From Prorocentrum cordatum (lineage: Eukaryota > Sar > Dinophyceae > Prorocentrales > Prorocentraceae): a DNA stretch of 64,000 nucleotides. The notes beneath the pieces are model-generated. The model ran no database searches, had not been told where the DNA came from, and saw only the letters and a program-made list of their open reading frames with translations. Shown here in pieces: positions 9,916 through 19,435 of this stretch (its first letter is position 1; the number at the start of each line of letters is the position of its first letter). The translations under genes were made by a program, and so were the position numbers. The stretch spans positions 262,001 through 326,000 of the forward strand of contig CAUYUJ010014192.1 of the NCBI GenBank assembly GCA_963575745.1, written 5' to 3'.

Positions 9916-10083
9916 TCACCACCCACCAAACCACCCCAACCCAACCCGAAGGCTCAGATTTACCTTCGATTTCTAGTAGGGGGGGGGTCCGGGAACATCG
10001 AAAAAACACATATGGAGCCCATACCCCCCCCAACCCGAAATTCGGGTCTTCGGGTTGGGTTGGGGTGGTCTGGTAGGTAGTCA
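9916..10083 (+). mobile_element. F7 TIR element, copy 1, with 5-bp target duplication
   Basis: The 168-bp element starts TCACCACCCACCAAACC and ends GGTAGGTAGTCA. TIRs of about 35 bp run through ACCACCCCAACCCAACCC. CTGAG flanks it on both sides (9911-9915 and 10084-10088), a clean 5-bp target-site duplication. The interior holds GGGAACATCG and AACACATATGGA. Copy 2 at 17489 has its own 5-bp duplication. No coding capacity, so non-autonomous. Confidence 0.9.
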
Positions 10084-10088
10084 CTGAG

Positions 10089-10515
10089 GGGTTCTGAGGA
10101 CCTCCCCCCCCCCCCTCCTCCCCCCAGGGGGTCCAGAGGATGCCCTCGGCGCTCCTGGGGCTTCTCTAAGGATTCCTGAGGATCCCCTGGGGGTCCTAGG
10201 GGATTCTCCTAAAGATTCCTGGGGATTCCCCTCTTTTAAGGGTTCCTGAGGATTTCTTAGGGATTCCTTCGGACGCCCTCGGGATCCCTGAGGATGCCCT
10301 GGGGGGCCCTACGGAGTCACTAACGAGTTCTGGAGGATTCCCAATGGGGTTCCTTTGAAGATTCCCCAGGCATCCCTGAGGGTTCCCTAGGGATTCCTGC
10401 GGATCCCCTATGTGTGTCCTGGGGATTCTTCAGGGGGTCCTGAGGATTCCTTCTGGGTTCCTGAGGATTCCTTTTGGGTTCCTGAGGATTCCCTACGGAT
10501 TCCTTGAGTGAGTCT
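10089..10515 (-). repeat. GGATTCCTGAGGATCCC minisatellite, right block
   Basis: Degenerate units GGATTCCTGAGGATCCC and GGGTTCCTGAGGATTCC, i.e. the left-block wording predominantly as its reverse complement (CCTGAGGA here, TCCTCAGG there). The F7 element sits between the two. Confidence 0.8.
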
Positions 10516-10574
10516 TCAGACTTCGTCAGGGAGAGAGTCTTTAGCTTTCGTCAGGAGTCGTGAGGGCCCCTGAG

Positions 10575-10828
10575 GGTGTCTTAGCTGCACACGGGGCCGG
10601 AGAATGGGGTAGCGCACGGGGAGCGCTTTCTGTGGAGGCAACAGCACAGATGACGGTGCACACAGGGCCGGAGTGTACGTTTGCCCACCGCGGCGCGACA
10701 CCGCCGCAGATGGCCTCTCGCAGGGCCGGAGAAGTTGTTGTAACACAGCGTCTCAGGACGGGGCCGGAGTGTGCGTCCGTCCACCGGGGGAGTGGCACCG
10801 AAGGCTCCGGAGAGTACGCTTTTCCAGT
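10575..10828 (+). repeat. GGGGCCGGAG units, right set
   Basis: Four to five spaced units of CACGGGGCCGGAG or CACAGGGCCGGAG with GTGTACG/GTGCGTCCGTCCACC between them. They mirror the set at 9180-9262 across the minisatellite. Confidence 0.65.
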
Positions 10829-11390
10829 GTTGTTGTTGTTGTTGAACATTATTAATTCTAAAGAATAATTATTGTTGGGCCCCCTGGTGCACGCCCCCCC
10901 CCCCGCGCCTAGGCCGCAGCCACATTTTCATAATTTTCGTGAGGAAGTCTCAGGTAAAACGATGTCATCCAGATCCGGTTGTTTTGTTGACGCCCGCTTT
11001 CCCTGTCAAAAAACACTATAAAATGACATGTCTTGTTCTAACATAACCAAACTTCAAGAATCCTTTGCAAAAAATGACACGAAGTGCACACTCGCGCGCG
11101 CAAGATGAAATCCTTCCAAAACCTTAGTTTTCGTAGCGATTTTAACATAAAAACATGAAAAACCCAATGGTTTTTCAAAAAAAAGTTTCAAAAAATCATC
11201 TTGCGCGCTCTTGCGGATTTCTGAGGAAACCCAATATTTTTTCAACATTTCTGTCAAACGGGCTCTTGCGAGCAACTTTTTCACGTGCTTCGAACTTCTG
11301 CAACAACGGTTGCGCGCATGCCAGGGCCATCATCCCTGTCAAATAATACCATATTGGACACATTCGTTTTTTCTTCGCGCGCGCACGCCG
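10829..11390 (+). repeat. Tandem block D, copy 1 (TTG + AT hairpin + CGCGCGCG tract)
   Basis: Short (GTT)n, then GAACATTATTAATTCTAAAG and AATAATTATTGTTGGGCCCC, followed by about 500 bp of lower-GC sequence with TCGCGCGCGCAAG, AACCCAATGGTTTTTCAA and TGCCAGGGCCATCATCCCTG. It is duplicated directly at 11670-12218. On the minus strand the block ends with the hairpin and (AAC)n, resembling a retroposon 3' end. Confidence 0.85.
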
Positions 11391-11415
11391 TCGTCGTCGG
11401 CCGCGGGGCCCTGAA

Positions 11416-11609
11416 TAGTAGCCACGGTCGTCCGCATGCCACGAAGTGAAGTGTCCGAACGTCATAGGGCGGGAAGCTGGGTGTGGGTGGTGGCGAAGAG
11501 TCGTATGGAAATTTGGTAGAGCTTGAACCGGCCCCCCCACAAAGTGGGGGTATTGCCCGCCTCCTATGAAAACCCTGGCACTGGTGAGAACGGAGTGTCC
11601 CCAGTCTTA

Positions 11610-11611
<2 letters not shown>
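11416..11611 (+). repeat. Module E, copy 1
   Basis: The 196-bp segment from TAGTAGCCACGGTCGTCCGC through GGCGGGAAGCTGGGTGTGG to GAAAACCCTGGCACTGGTGA is nearly identical to 13339-13536. Both copies run directly into (TTG)n. Confidence 0.9.
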
Positions 11612-11681
<70 letters not shown>

Positions 11682-11682
11682 G
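11612..11682 (+). repeat. (TTG)n microsatellite
   Basis: About 24 perfect TTG repeats between module E and block D copy 2. Confidence 0.97.
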
Positions 11683-12218
11683 AACATTATTAATTCTAAA
11701 GAATAATTATTGTTGGGCCCCCTGGTGCGCGCCCCCCCTGCGCCGCCTAGGCCGCAGCTACATTTTCATCATTTTCGTGAGGAAGCCTCAGGTAAAACGA
11801 TGTGATCAGATCCGGTTGTTTTGTTGTAATCCGTTTTCCCTTGCAAAAAACACTATAAAATGACATTTCTTGTTCTAATATAATCAAATTTCAAGAATCC
11901 CTTGCAAAAAATAAGGTAAAGTGGACATTCGCGCGCGCAAGACGAAATCCTTCCAAAAGCTTAGTGTTCGGAGCGATTTTAACATAAAAACATCAAAAAA
12001 CCAATGGTTTTTCAACAAAAAAATGTCAAAATCTCATCCCGCGCGCTCTTGCGGATTCGTAGGAAACCCAACACTTTTTAAACATTTCTGTCAAACGGGC
12101 TTTTGCGAGCAACTTTTTCGAACTTCTGCGACAACGGTTGCGCACCTGCCAGGGCCATCATCCCTGTCAAATAATACCATGCGGGACACATTCGTTTTTT
12201 CTTCGCGCGCGCACGCCG
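11670..12218 (+). repeat. Tandem block D, copy 2
   Basis: Same order as copy 1: hairpin GAACATTATTAATTCTAAAG, GGGCCCCCTGGTGC, TCAGGTAAAACGATGTGATC, CAATGGTTTTTCAA and TTCTTCGCGCGCGCACGCCG. A third, more decayed partial unit follows at about 12290-12470 (CAATGGTTTTCCAACATTTATGT, CTGCCAGGGGCCAGAATCCC). Confidence 0.85.
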
Positions 12219-12479
12219 AAATCTCCAAAAACCATTGGGTTCTTAAGAATTTTAGCACCGCGCATCATAAAATCACACGAATCGCACCGTAGGTCCTCGA
12301 AAAACACCTGCACGACTTTTCAAAATTTCCACCCGCGCGCGCTGTCCGAATCCTAAAAAAACCAATGGTTTTCCAACATTTATGTTACATGAGCTCGCGC
12401 GAGCTACTTTCGCACGCTCTTGCAACGGGGTTCGCGCGCCTGCCAGGGGCCAGAATCCCTTGCGGTTGCGCCATATGTT

Positions 12480-12585
12480 GCGCCCTCGGCCGCCGAGAAT
12501 AAAACGCCCCCCTATTGGTTGCGCCATAGGTTGCGCCCTCGGCCGCCGAGAATAAAACGTCCCCCTACTGGTTGCGCCATAGGTT
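12480..12585 (+). repeat. 59-bp direct duplication
   Basis: GCGCCCTCGGCCGCCGAGAATAAAACG followed by CCCCCTAYTGGTTGCGCCATAGGTT occurs twice in tandem (about 12480 and 12534), with GGTTGCGCCATA at each boundary. The GCCCTCGGCCGCCGAG core is itself nearly palindromic. Confidence 0.75.
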
Positions 12586-12785
12586 GCCCCAGGAGGCCTT
12601 CAAGAGGCCCCAAGAGCCCGCCGTGAGGACCCAATAAGCCCCCAAGAGGCCCCAAGATGCTTCCAAGAAGCCCCCCAAAGCCCCTCAAGAGGACCCCAAG
12701 CGGCGCCAGGAGGCTTCCCCCCTTCCCCAAGAGGACCCCAAGCGGCCCCAGGACCCCAAGCGGCCCCAAGAGGGCCCGTGGGCGT
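12586..12785 (-). repeat. Reversed K-type minisatellite
   Basis: CAAGAGGCCCCAAGAGC, CCAAGAGGACCCCAAGCGG and similar units are the reverse complement of the TCTTGGGGCC blocks. It is followed by TCC-rich sequence at 12800-12860, i.e. the mirror of the (GAG)n-then-minisatellite order of composite K. This is the one reversed copy noticed. Confidence 0.75.
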
Positions 12786-12892
12786 GCAAGCGCCGTTCCC
12801 GCCCCTCCTCTCTCTTCTCTCCTTTCCTCCTTGTCCTGTTCCTCCTCCTCCTCCTCCTCCGGCGGGGGGCGTGAGGATCCGGCATCGCTCAC

Positions 12893-13110
12893 AACCATCG
12901 GGACAACCATCGGGACAACCATCGGAACAACCATCGGGACAACCATCGGGACAATCATCGGGACAGTCATCGGGACAACGATCGGGACAAGCACAACCAT
13001 CAGGACAACCATCGGGACAATCATCGGGACAACGATCGGGACAACCACAACCATCAGGACAACCATCGGGACAACCATCGAGACAACCATCGGGACAACC
13101 ATATCCTCTC
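12893..13110 (+). repeat. 12-bp tandem repeat GGGACAACCATC
   Basis: About 18 units, mostly perfect 12-mers GGGACAACCATC with AACGATC and AATCATC variants. Because the unit is a multiple of three it translates as Gln-Pro-Ser-Gly repeats. There is no sign it is a protein. Confidence 0.95.
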
Positions 13111-13338
13111 TCTCTTGTGTATTCCCACATCCCTCAGGAATTTGCCCTAAAGATGTGATCAACTATCTTGTGAGTACGTATCATGTGTATCATGTGTATC
13201 ATGTACCATATGCATCATATGCAACAGATGTTCTGTGGAAGGCTTAACAACTTCTGTGGGTTAACAAGGCTTAACAACTTCTGTGGGTGTACGAACGTAG
13301 GCTTAACAACTTCTGTGGGTGTGTACTCCACGCCAGTG

Positions 13339-13535
13339 TAGTAGCCACGGTCGTCCGCAGGCCACGAAGTGAAGTGTCCGAACGTCATAGGGCGGGAAGC
13401 TGGGTGTGGGTGGTGGCGAAGAGTCGTGTGGATATTTGGTAGAGCTTGCACTGCCCCCCCACAAAGTGGGGGTATTGGCTGGCGTCGCATGAAAACCCTG
13501 GCACTGGTGAGAACACTGAGCGTTCGGGTAAAGTG

Positions 13536-13536
<1 letters not shown>
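13339..13536 (+). repeat. Module E, copy 2
   Basis: Second copy of the segment at 11416-11611, again ending at GGCACTGGTGAGAAC and running into (TTG)n. The short direct repeats GGCTTAACAACTTCTGTGGG (three, 13240-13320) precede it. Confidence 0.9.
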
Positions 13537-13537
<1 letters not shown>

Positions 13538-13573
<36 letters not shown>

Positions 13574-13757
13574 CGTCGTTGTTGTTGTTGTTGTTGTTGC
13601 TGTTGCTGTTGGTGTTGGTGTTGGTGTTGGTGGTGGTGTTGTTGTTGTTGCTGTTGATGTTGCTGTTGTTGTTGTTGCTGTTGTTGTTGATGATGATGCT
13701 GATGATAATGATTAGCATGATGATGCTGATGTTGTTGTTGTTGTTGGTGTGGTTGGT

Positions 13758-13788
<31 letters not shown>

Positions 13789-13862
13789 TTGATATTGTTG
13801 TTGTTGGTGTTATTACTGCTGTCGTTGAATTCCCATTTTAGAAAAATAATTACTGCTGGTCC
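13538..13862 (+). repeat. Imperfect (TTG)n with terminal AT hairpin
   Basis: About 290 bp of TTG with GTTGCTG, GATGAT and TTGGTG interruptions, ending in GAATTCCCATTTTAG and AAAATAATTACTGCTGG. This is the same tail design as at 10829, 11670 and 15380. Confidence 0.85.
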
Positions 13863-15000
13863 TCCCCACCGGTGCATATCGTTTTTCTCCATCAAAGTGT
13901 GCCCCTCGACGCTCGCACCCTATTTTTCGACAGGGGAAATCTTGATGCTCAAACTGTGCCCCTGGTCCCCGGGTTATTACAACGGCTCCCGCCTGATATT
14001 TCCTCACAATTTAGCCCGGACCCCCACTCTCGCCCGAGACTTCCTCGCATTGTATTCTGGAATCGCGCTCTCGCGTGGGACTTCCTTACAATAGATTCAG
14101 GAATCGCTCTCCCGGCGCTCTAGTGTCGCGCTCTCGCTGGAGATTTGCTTGCGATCTACTGACGAATAGCGCCCTCTCATGGGCACCTCTGCAATTTATT
14201 CGAGCGCCGCGCTCCCGACACCCAGGACTCCAGGAGTCGCTCTCACGTTTAGGACTCCCTCACAGAATACCTGGGAATCGGGATCTCGCTGCCCTTTGTG
14301 GCCCCGTTGCAGCCCTTCGTGGCCCCCACGCTTTGTTTCGATGCCCCGTCGCAGCCCTTCGTGGCCCCCTCGTTTTGTTTCGTGGCCCCGTTGCAGCCCC
14401 TCGTGGCCTCCTCGCTGCCCTTCGTGGCCCCGTTGGAGCCCGTCCTGGCCCCCTCGCCTTTTTTCGTGGCCCCGTTGCAGCCCTTCGTGGTCCCCTCGCT
14501 CTCCTTCGTGGCGCCATTGCAGCAGCTCGTGGCCCCGTTGCACTCCTTCGTGGCCTCCTCGCTGCCCTTCGTGACCCCGTTGCAGCCCTTCGTGCCCCCG
14601 TCGCTGCTCTTCGTATCCCCATATATGTACGCCCTTCGTGGCCCCCGCTCGTTCGCTCCTGTGGTGGCCCCATATGCATGCCCTTCGTTGCCACGCTGTC
14701 GCCCCTCGTGGCCCCCTCGCTGCCCTTCGTGGCCCCGTTGATGCCCTCAGTGGGCCAGTCCTCGCCCTCCGCGGCCCAACATACGTATGCCCTTCGTGGC
14801 CCCCGCCGGTTCGCGCCCGTTGTTGCCCCATGTGCATGCTTTTCGTGGCCCCGCTGTCGCCGTTTGTGGCCCCCTCACTGTTCTACGTGGCCCAGTTGCT
14901 ACCCTCAGTGGCCCCATCGTTGCCTTCTGTGGCCCCGCATTCTGCCCTTCGTGGCCCCCGCTCGTTCGCGCTCTTCGTGGCCACGTACGCATTCCCTTCG
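13863..15000 (+). repeat. Repeat X, copy 1
   Basis: Starts CGGTGCATA, then AAAGTGTGCCCCTCGACGCT, GACAGGGGAAATCTTGATGC and CCCGCCTGATATTTCC. Next are units around GGAATCGCGCTCTCGC and GACTTCC (14010-14290). Then about 670 bp of TTCGTGGCCCC minisatellite (14285-14960). It matches 15480-16510 in order and, on the minus strand, the DNA flanking LINE-B. The 471-aa frame across it (Ala/Arg/Pro/Leu-rich) is a repeat translation. Confidence 0.85.
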
Positions 15001-15379
15001 TGTCCCCGATGTCGCCCTTCGTGGCCTACTTCGTGTCCTTGGTGGCCCCACTGTCGTTCTCTCTCGCTCTCGCTTTCGCTCGTCGTCGCCGTCGTCGTCG
15101 TCGCCGTCGACGTCGACGTCGTCGTCGTCGTCGTCGTGGTCGGTCCCCTGTCCGTCGCTGCAGGGTTCGGGTCGACGGTCCGCGGCCGCCCCACCGATCA
15201 GCGCAGCCGCTGGCCATGCCGACGGTCCGCGGCCGCACCGCCGCTTGCCGGGGCTTGGCCTGCAGGGAAGAAAGGTATACCCGCCAAAAGGGCTTCGATC
15301 GAAAACGAACAGGGTGGGTATCGAGGGTTCGGGAAATACGCGTTACTGGACACTCGAGCAGATAAGGGCGAACACTCTT
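15001..15379 (+). repeat. (GTC)n and GACGGTCCGCGGCCGC pair, end of repeat X
   Basis: 15060-15140 is CGTCGTCG microsatellite. GACGGTCCGCGGCCGC occurs at 15174 and 15217. The segment 15255-15380 (GGGAAGAAAGGTATACC, TCGATCGAAAACGAACAGGG) is homologous to minus-strand 20410-20490, giving similar peptides (RSKTNRVGIEG against RSKTKRTGVEV). Confidence 0.7.
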
Positions 15380-15480
15380 AAAATGAGTGTTGTTGTTGGT
15401 GTTGTTGATGTTGATTTTGCTGATGTTGGTGCCTGTGTTGGTGTTGGTCTTTTTGTTGAACTCTCATTCTTGGAGAATAA
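15380..15480 (+). repeat. (TTG)n tail with AT hairpin, fourth copy
   Basis: Imperfect TTG repeats then GAACTCTCATTCTTGGAG and AATAATTATTGTTG, matching the hairpins at 10829, 11670 and 13828. Confidence 0.75.
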
Positions 15481-16510
15481 TTATTGTTGATCACCCCAAA
15501 CGGTGCATAGTGTTTGTTCTCAATCAAAGTGTGCCCCTCGACGCTCGCACCTTGTTTTTTGACAGGGGAAGTCTTGATGCTCAAACTGGGCCCCTGGCCC
15601 CCGGTTTACAACAACAACAACAGCAGCAGCAGCAACAACAACGACGGCTCCCGCCGGATACTTCTTCACAATTTAGCCAGGACCCCCGCTCCCGCCCGAG
15701 ACTTCCGCGCATTGTATTCTGGAATCGCGCTCTCGCTTGGGACTTCCTTACAATAGATTCAGGAATCGCTTTCCCGGCGCTCTAGTGTCGCGCTCTCGCT
15801 GGAGATTTGCTTGCGATCTACTGACGAATAGCGCCCTTGCGCTGGAATCTTTTAACATGTACTCAAGCGCCGCGCTCCCGACACCCAGGCATCCAGGAGT
15901 CGCGCTCACGCTGAGGACTCCCTCACAGATTACATATGATGAAGCGGAATCTCGCTTTGGTTCGTGGCCCCGTGGCAGCCTTTCGTGGCCCCCTCCGTTT
16001 GTGTCGCGGCCCCGTTGCAGCCTTTCGTGGCCTCCTCGCTGCCATTCGTGGCCCCGTTGCAGCCCTTCGTGGCCCCCGCGCTTTGTTTCGAGGCCCCGTT
16101 GAAGCCCTTCGTGGCCCCCTCGCTGCCCTACGTGGCCCCGTTGCAGCCCTTCGCGGCCCCGTTGCAGCCATTCGTGGTCCCCTCGCTCCCCTTCGTGGCC
16201 CCGTTGCAGCCCGTCGTGGCCCGCTCTTTGCCCTTCGTGACCCCATATATGTATGCCCTTCGTGGCCCCCGCTCGCTTGCGCCCGTGGTGGCCCCATATG
16301 CATGCCCTTCCTGGCCACGCTGTCGCCCTTCGTTGCCCCCTCGCTGCCCTTCGTGGCCCCGTTGCTGCCCTTCGTGGCCCCGTCCTTGCCCTCCGCGGCC
16401 CAATATGCGTATGCTCTTCGTGGCCCCGCTCGTTCGCGCCCGTTGTGGCCCTATGTGCATGCCCTTCGTGGCCCCGCTGTCGCCGTTTGTGGCCCCCTCA
16501 CTGGCAACCC
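15481..16510 (+). repeat. Repeat X, copy 2
   Basis: Repeats the order of copy 1: AAAGTGTGCCCCTCGACGCT, GACAGGGGAAGTCTTGATGC, then an added (CAA)n/(CAG)n run at 15610-15645, GGAATCGCTTTCCCGGCGC, and the TTCGTGGCCCC minisatellite at 15957-16500. The (CAA)n run is a copy-specific microsatellite birth inside the repeat. Confidence 0.85.
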
Positions 16511-16713
16511 ACGAGGGTGGCCACGGTGCCGCCCCGAGCCTGGGATTGGGAGATTTCTCGGGCGGGGAGGGTTGGGCGGGCGGTGATTCAGGCGATCGCG
16601 AACATGGATTCAGGGGGCGTGGATTAGCGACGGGTCTCGTTTCCATGGGAAGGCGTGGATATCCGCCGCCGAGCGAGGCGTTACCGGCCGCCCTTTCGGG
16701 AGGGCACCCCTCT

Positions 16714-16753
16714 GATCCATGGATTTGGCGATCGCGCGCCAAATCCATGGATC
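16714..16753. repeat. 40-bp perfect palindrome
   Basis: GATCCATGGATTTGGCG, ATCGCG, CGCCAAATCCATGGATC: 17-bp perfect arms around 6 bp. Outer imperfect arms continue (GGGGGCGTGGATTAGCG at 16614-16630, CGCTAATCCATG at 16752-16763). Confidence 0.85.
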
Positions 16754-16763
16754 GCTAATCCAT

Positions 16764-17002
16764 GTTTGCGCGCCCCCGATACCCTGACACGTCGATTAAC
16801 GAATTGGCCGTTTTCGGTTCGCGAGAGGGCGTCGCGGCCGTCCTTTCTGCGGGTCCGTCGGTTTTGGTCCCAGGCCGTTTTCACCAAAGGGAGGTTTACT
16901 AAGGGAGGTTTGTCCACCGCCGATGGTTGTCTTCCCAGGTAGGATCGCGCCGTGGCAAACAATCACGACGGGAGGTGTTTGGCCGTTTTCGATCTCTGGC
17001 GT
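16764..17002. other. No gene recognised
   Basis: GC-rich, with a local direct repeat (AAAGGGAGGTTTACTAAGGG). No supported frame. Confidence 0.4.
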
Positions 17003-17166
17003 TGAGTCGGGCCTGTCCCTCCACAGGAGGAGTATTCAACAACACTCAAACAATAGTCTGGGGACGAGTTGTTGCTTATCGTGGAGCATGTTAAGTGTAT
17101 TTGCGTCGTTGGTATTGCTATTTTTTTCGCCCAACATCCCCTCGTAGGGGGGCATGCCCGACCTGA
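17003..17166 (+). mobile_element. F1 TIR element, copy 3
   Basis: Left end TGAGTCGGGCCTGTCCC, internal AGTCTGGGGACGAG, right end CGTAGGGGGGCATGCCCG and ACCTGA. TGA flanks or ends both sides, suggesting a 2-3-bp target duplication. Confidence 0.85.
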
Positions 17167-17488
17167 CTCTGGGGCACGGTGCTTCTCGTTTCTGCCGCGC
17201 GTCCCTGGGGCCCCCGCTCGCCCGCGCACGGGCCGGTGGCCACCCCAAACGCTGCGGTGACCGCACGGTGTGGTGAGTCCGTGGGGACTCGGGGTGGCCG
17301 CGCGGCTCTGGGACACGGGCCGTTCTCCGGGGACGTCTCGGGCGATCGGGCTTTCCGAGGTCCCAAAAACCGTGCGGTGACGGACGGTGCCGTGGCCCCC
17401 TGAGGCCAAGCATGTTGTTGTCGCTCTGTGGGAGGCCTCCCACCCGGGGTTCGAACGGCTGGGGCTCTGAGGATCGCGCCGCAGCGCA
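17167..17488. other. No gene recognised
   Basis: GC-rich sequence with short CGGTGAC..GTGCGGTGACGG repeats. No frame that can be supported. Confidence 0.4.
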
Positions 17489-17655
17489 TCACCACCCACC
17501 CAAACCACCCCAACCCAACCCGAAGGTCTCGATTTGCCCTCCATTTCCAGTTGGGGGGGGTCGGGGAACATCGACAAAACACATATGGAACTCGTACCCC
17601 CCCAACCCCAAATTCGGGTCTTCGGGTTGGGTTGGGGTGGCCTGGTAGGTAGTCA
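17489..17655 (+). mobile_element. F7 TIR element, copy 2, with 5-bp target duplication
   Basis: 167 bp, ends TCACCACCCACCC and GGTAGGTAGTCA, TIR through ACCACCCCAACCCAACCC. GCGCA flanks both sides (17484-17488, 17656-17660). Interior GGGGAACATCG and AAAACACATATGGAACTCG matches copy 1 closely. Confidence 0.92.
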
Positions 17656-17667
17656 GCGCAGGTGCAT

Positions 17668-17725
17668 CGGCAACGCGCGGAGAACACCGGGCACTACATC
17701 GAGCCGCATCGCCGACGCGTCGGAG
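17668..17725 (+). repeat. F9-like CATCGCCGACGCGTCGG fragment
   Basis: GAGCCGCATCGCCGACGCG resembles the F9 foldbacks at 53850, 57360 and 62745 but lacks their right arm. Confidence 0.4.
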
Positions 17726-17837
17726 ATGGGGCCCGATCCTTCGAGCCCATCTGTGCGGCGTGCCACCGCACCGTCCCGGGACACCCAAAGAGGTCTCGGG
17801 CCATGTGCCATATGTCAGGAGGGGGTCCCCCGGAAAA

Positions 17838-17945
17838 TATGGGAACATAGGGAAGTGGGGGGGAAGACAACAACCCAGAAAAGATTGGGAAATCTAGGGA
17901 ATCTTGTTATGTGTGTGTATTTGTGTGTGTGTCCTGGGGCCCCTT
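17838..17945 (+). mobile_element. F6 element, copy 1 (left end missing)
   Basis: ATGGGAACATAGGGAAG, GGGGGGGAAGACAACAACCC, AGAAAAGATTGGGAAATC, then GTGTGTGTATTTGTGTGTG and CCTGGGGCCCCTTC. Matches 52728-52895 and 59425-59600. The left CA-rich end is absent. Confidence 0.65.
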
Positions 17946-18270
17946 CAATATGGTGAGCCTCTCCTCCTTCCATGTGGCGCCCCCGCCTCGACGCGGCGGA
18001 GCCCCCAGGCCTCTCCCGCGCGGGGTGCGAGCGGCAACCATGAGATATCCCGCTCCTGTCACGCGCAGAGGGGGTTGACTCGACGGGGGAGTTGAGGCAG
18101 AGCCAGGTCGAGGAAAGCTTTGGGTGAGTATCCATGGCGACTCTGGGTCTGTGACGAGGCCGGGGCGAGGCTCAATATGGGTGAGGATGAATCTGGGTGC
18201 GACCAGGACGAGGATAAGTTCTCTGAGATTTGGCGGCTGTCGAGGATGTATCGGGCGACGCGGCCTTGTC

Positions 18271-18312
18271 AGTGGGTTCCGGAACGCTCTGAGAGCGTTC
18301 CGTGACGCTCTG
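18271..18312. repeat. GTTCCGGAACGCTC hairpins
   Basis: GGTTCCGGAACGCTCTGAG followed by AGCGTTCCGTGACGCTC. A related palindrome AGCGTTCCGGAACGCT lies at 18936-18951. Confidence 0.6.
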
Positions 18313-18340
18313 GAAGGGATGTGTTCTACAGCCCCACCCC

Positions 18341-18488
18341 GAGGGGGGGAGAGGGGCTTCTTAGAAGCACGGGTGCTTCTCACAGAAGGCGCGGGCCCTG
18401 TCTGCAGATGCGAGGCCCGCGCCTTCGAAGAAGCAGCCTTCTAAGAGGCCCACCCACCTCCCCACGCCCCCTGGCGCGCGCCGCCAAC
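18341..18488 (+). mobile_element. F2 nested hairpin, copy 1
   Basis: GGGGCTTCTTAGAAGCAC, AGAAGGCGCGGGCCC, AGGCCCGCGCCTTC, AGCAGCCTTCTAAGAGGCC, then GCGCGCGCCGCC. The two inner arms and the outer arms pair to form a long stem. Confidence 0.8.
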
Positions 18489-18535
18489 CGTCCCACGGAA
18501 CTTGACTGGCTGATCTCAGCCGCTGGATCACGGCC

Positions 18536-18708
18536 AGGCTGACGTTCGACAGCAAGTCATTGGAGCCCGGTGTACCCTCTTCGTTCCGTCTTCAGCGGGG
18601 GTGGGCGTCGTGGGACGTTGAAAAACCAGACGTGGAAGCCGTCCCCCCCCCCACGCCCCGATTGCGGGTGCGTCAGGTGCGGGTGAATTGCTAGGCAGTC
18701 GCGCCTCG
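18536..18708 (+). repeat. Diverged F7-like element
   Basis: The interior wording (ACGTTGAAAAACCAGACGTG, CCCCACGCCCCGATTGCGG, GCTAGGCAGTC) follows the F7 order (AACATCGAAAAAACACATATG, ATTCGGG, GGTAGGTAGTC). Arms are too decayed to call with confidence. Confidence 0.4.
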
Positions 18709-19277
18709 TCCCCACACCCGCGATGCCGTGACTCTGTTCGGGTCGGAGGCCCCAGTCGTGTTGCCCCCTGCTCGGGGACCACCGTTCCATCCCGGACGCA
18801 TCTCGATGGCCCCCTATGCAGGCCCAGGAGGGGCAGCGAGAGTTGCCGTGAAGCACTTTCAGTTGTTTTCTCAAACTGTTGGAGCCAAGCGGTCCTAGGA
18901 GGAGGAGACCTTGTTCTAGAGCGGTCCGGAACTAGAGCGTTCCGGAACGCTTTCTGAGCGTTCCAAAGCGCACATGTTTCAGAACCGTCAGTTCCAACAT
19001 ATTCCCATTGTATCCGCAGCTTGCCTTCGTCAAGATGCTTCGGACGTTGTGGGCCACCCCTCCTCGAACGGTGATCCTCCCTCCTTCCGACCTCGTCCCC
19101 TCCTGGGATCCATTTCAGTCCGATCGATACGGTTCTGACAGTGCGATGTGGCCCGATGCCTGCGTGGCGCCGTTGTACATCCCGGCGCGGCCGGTCTGAT
19201 CCGACTCCGACTGTGTGCCTGTGTTGCCCGTCTTGTGCAAGGTTCGACCTGGCCTTACCTGACCTGCAGACGTGGCC
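18709..19277. other. No gene; GGAACGC palindrome at 18936
   Basis: Contains AGCGTTCCGGAACGCT and GGAACTAGAGCG motifs near 18920-18970. No supported frame. Confidence 0.4.
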
Positions 19278-19435
19278 TTAAGTCGGGCGTGTCCCTGTAC
19301 AGGAGGAATATTCAAAAGTAGTGCAGAAATATAGTCTGGGGGCAATTCTAGTATTTATGACAATTTTGGAGTTCTGTTTGGCGAATTTGAATTTATCGTC
19401 CAAAATCCGCCTGGCGGAGGACATGCCCGACCTAA
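19278..19435 (+). mobile_element. F1 TIR element, copy 4 (good full-length copy)
   Basis: Starts TTAAGTCGGGCGTGTCCC, then TACAGGAGGAATATTC, interior ATAGTCTGGGGGCAATT, and ends ATCCGCCTGGCGGAGGACA and TGCCCGACCTAA. TAA lies at both margins. About 158 bp. Confidence 0.9.

Noticed and set aside
13537-14094. Leucine-rich 185-codon frame resembling a membrane protein
   Set aside because: The hydrophobic stretch is (TTG)n read as Leu.
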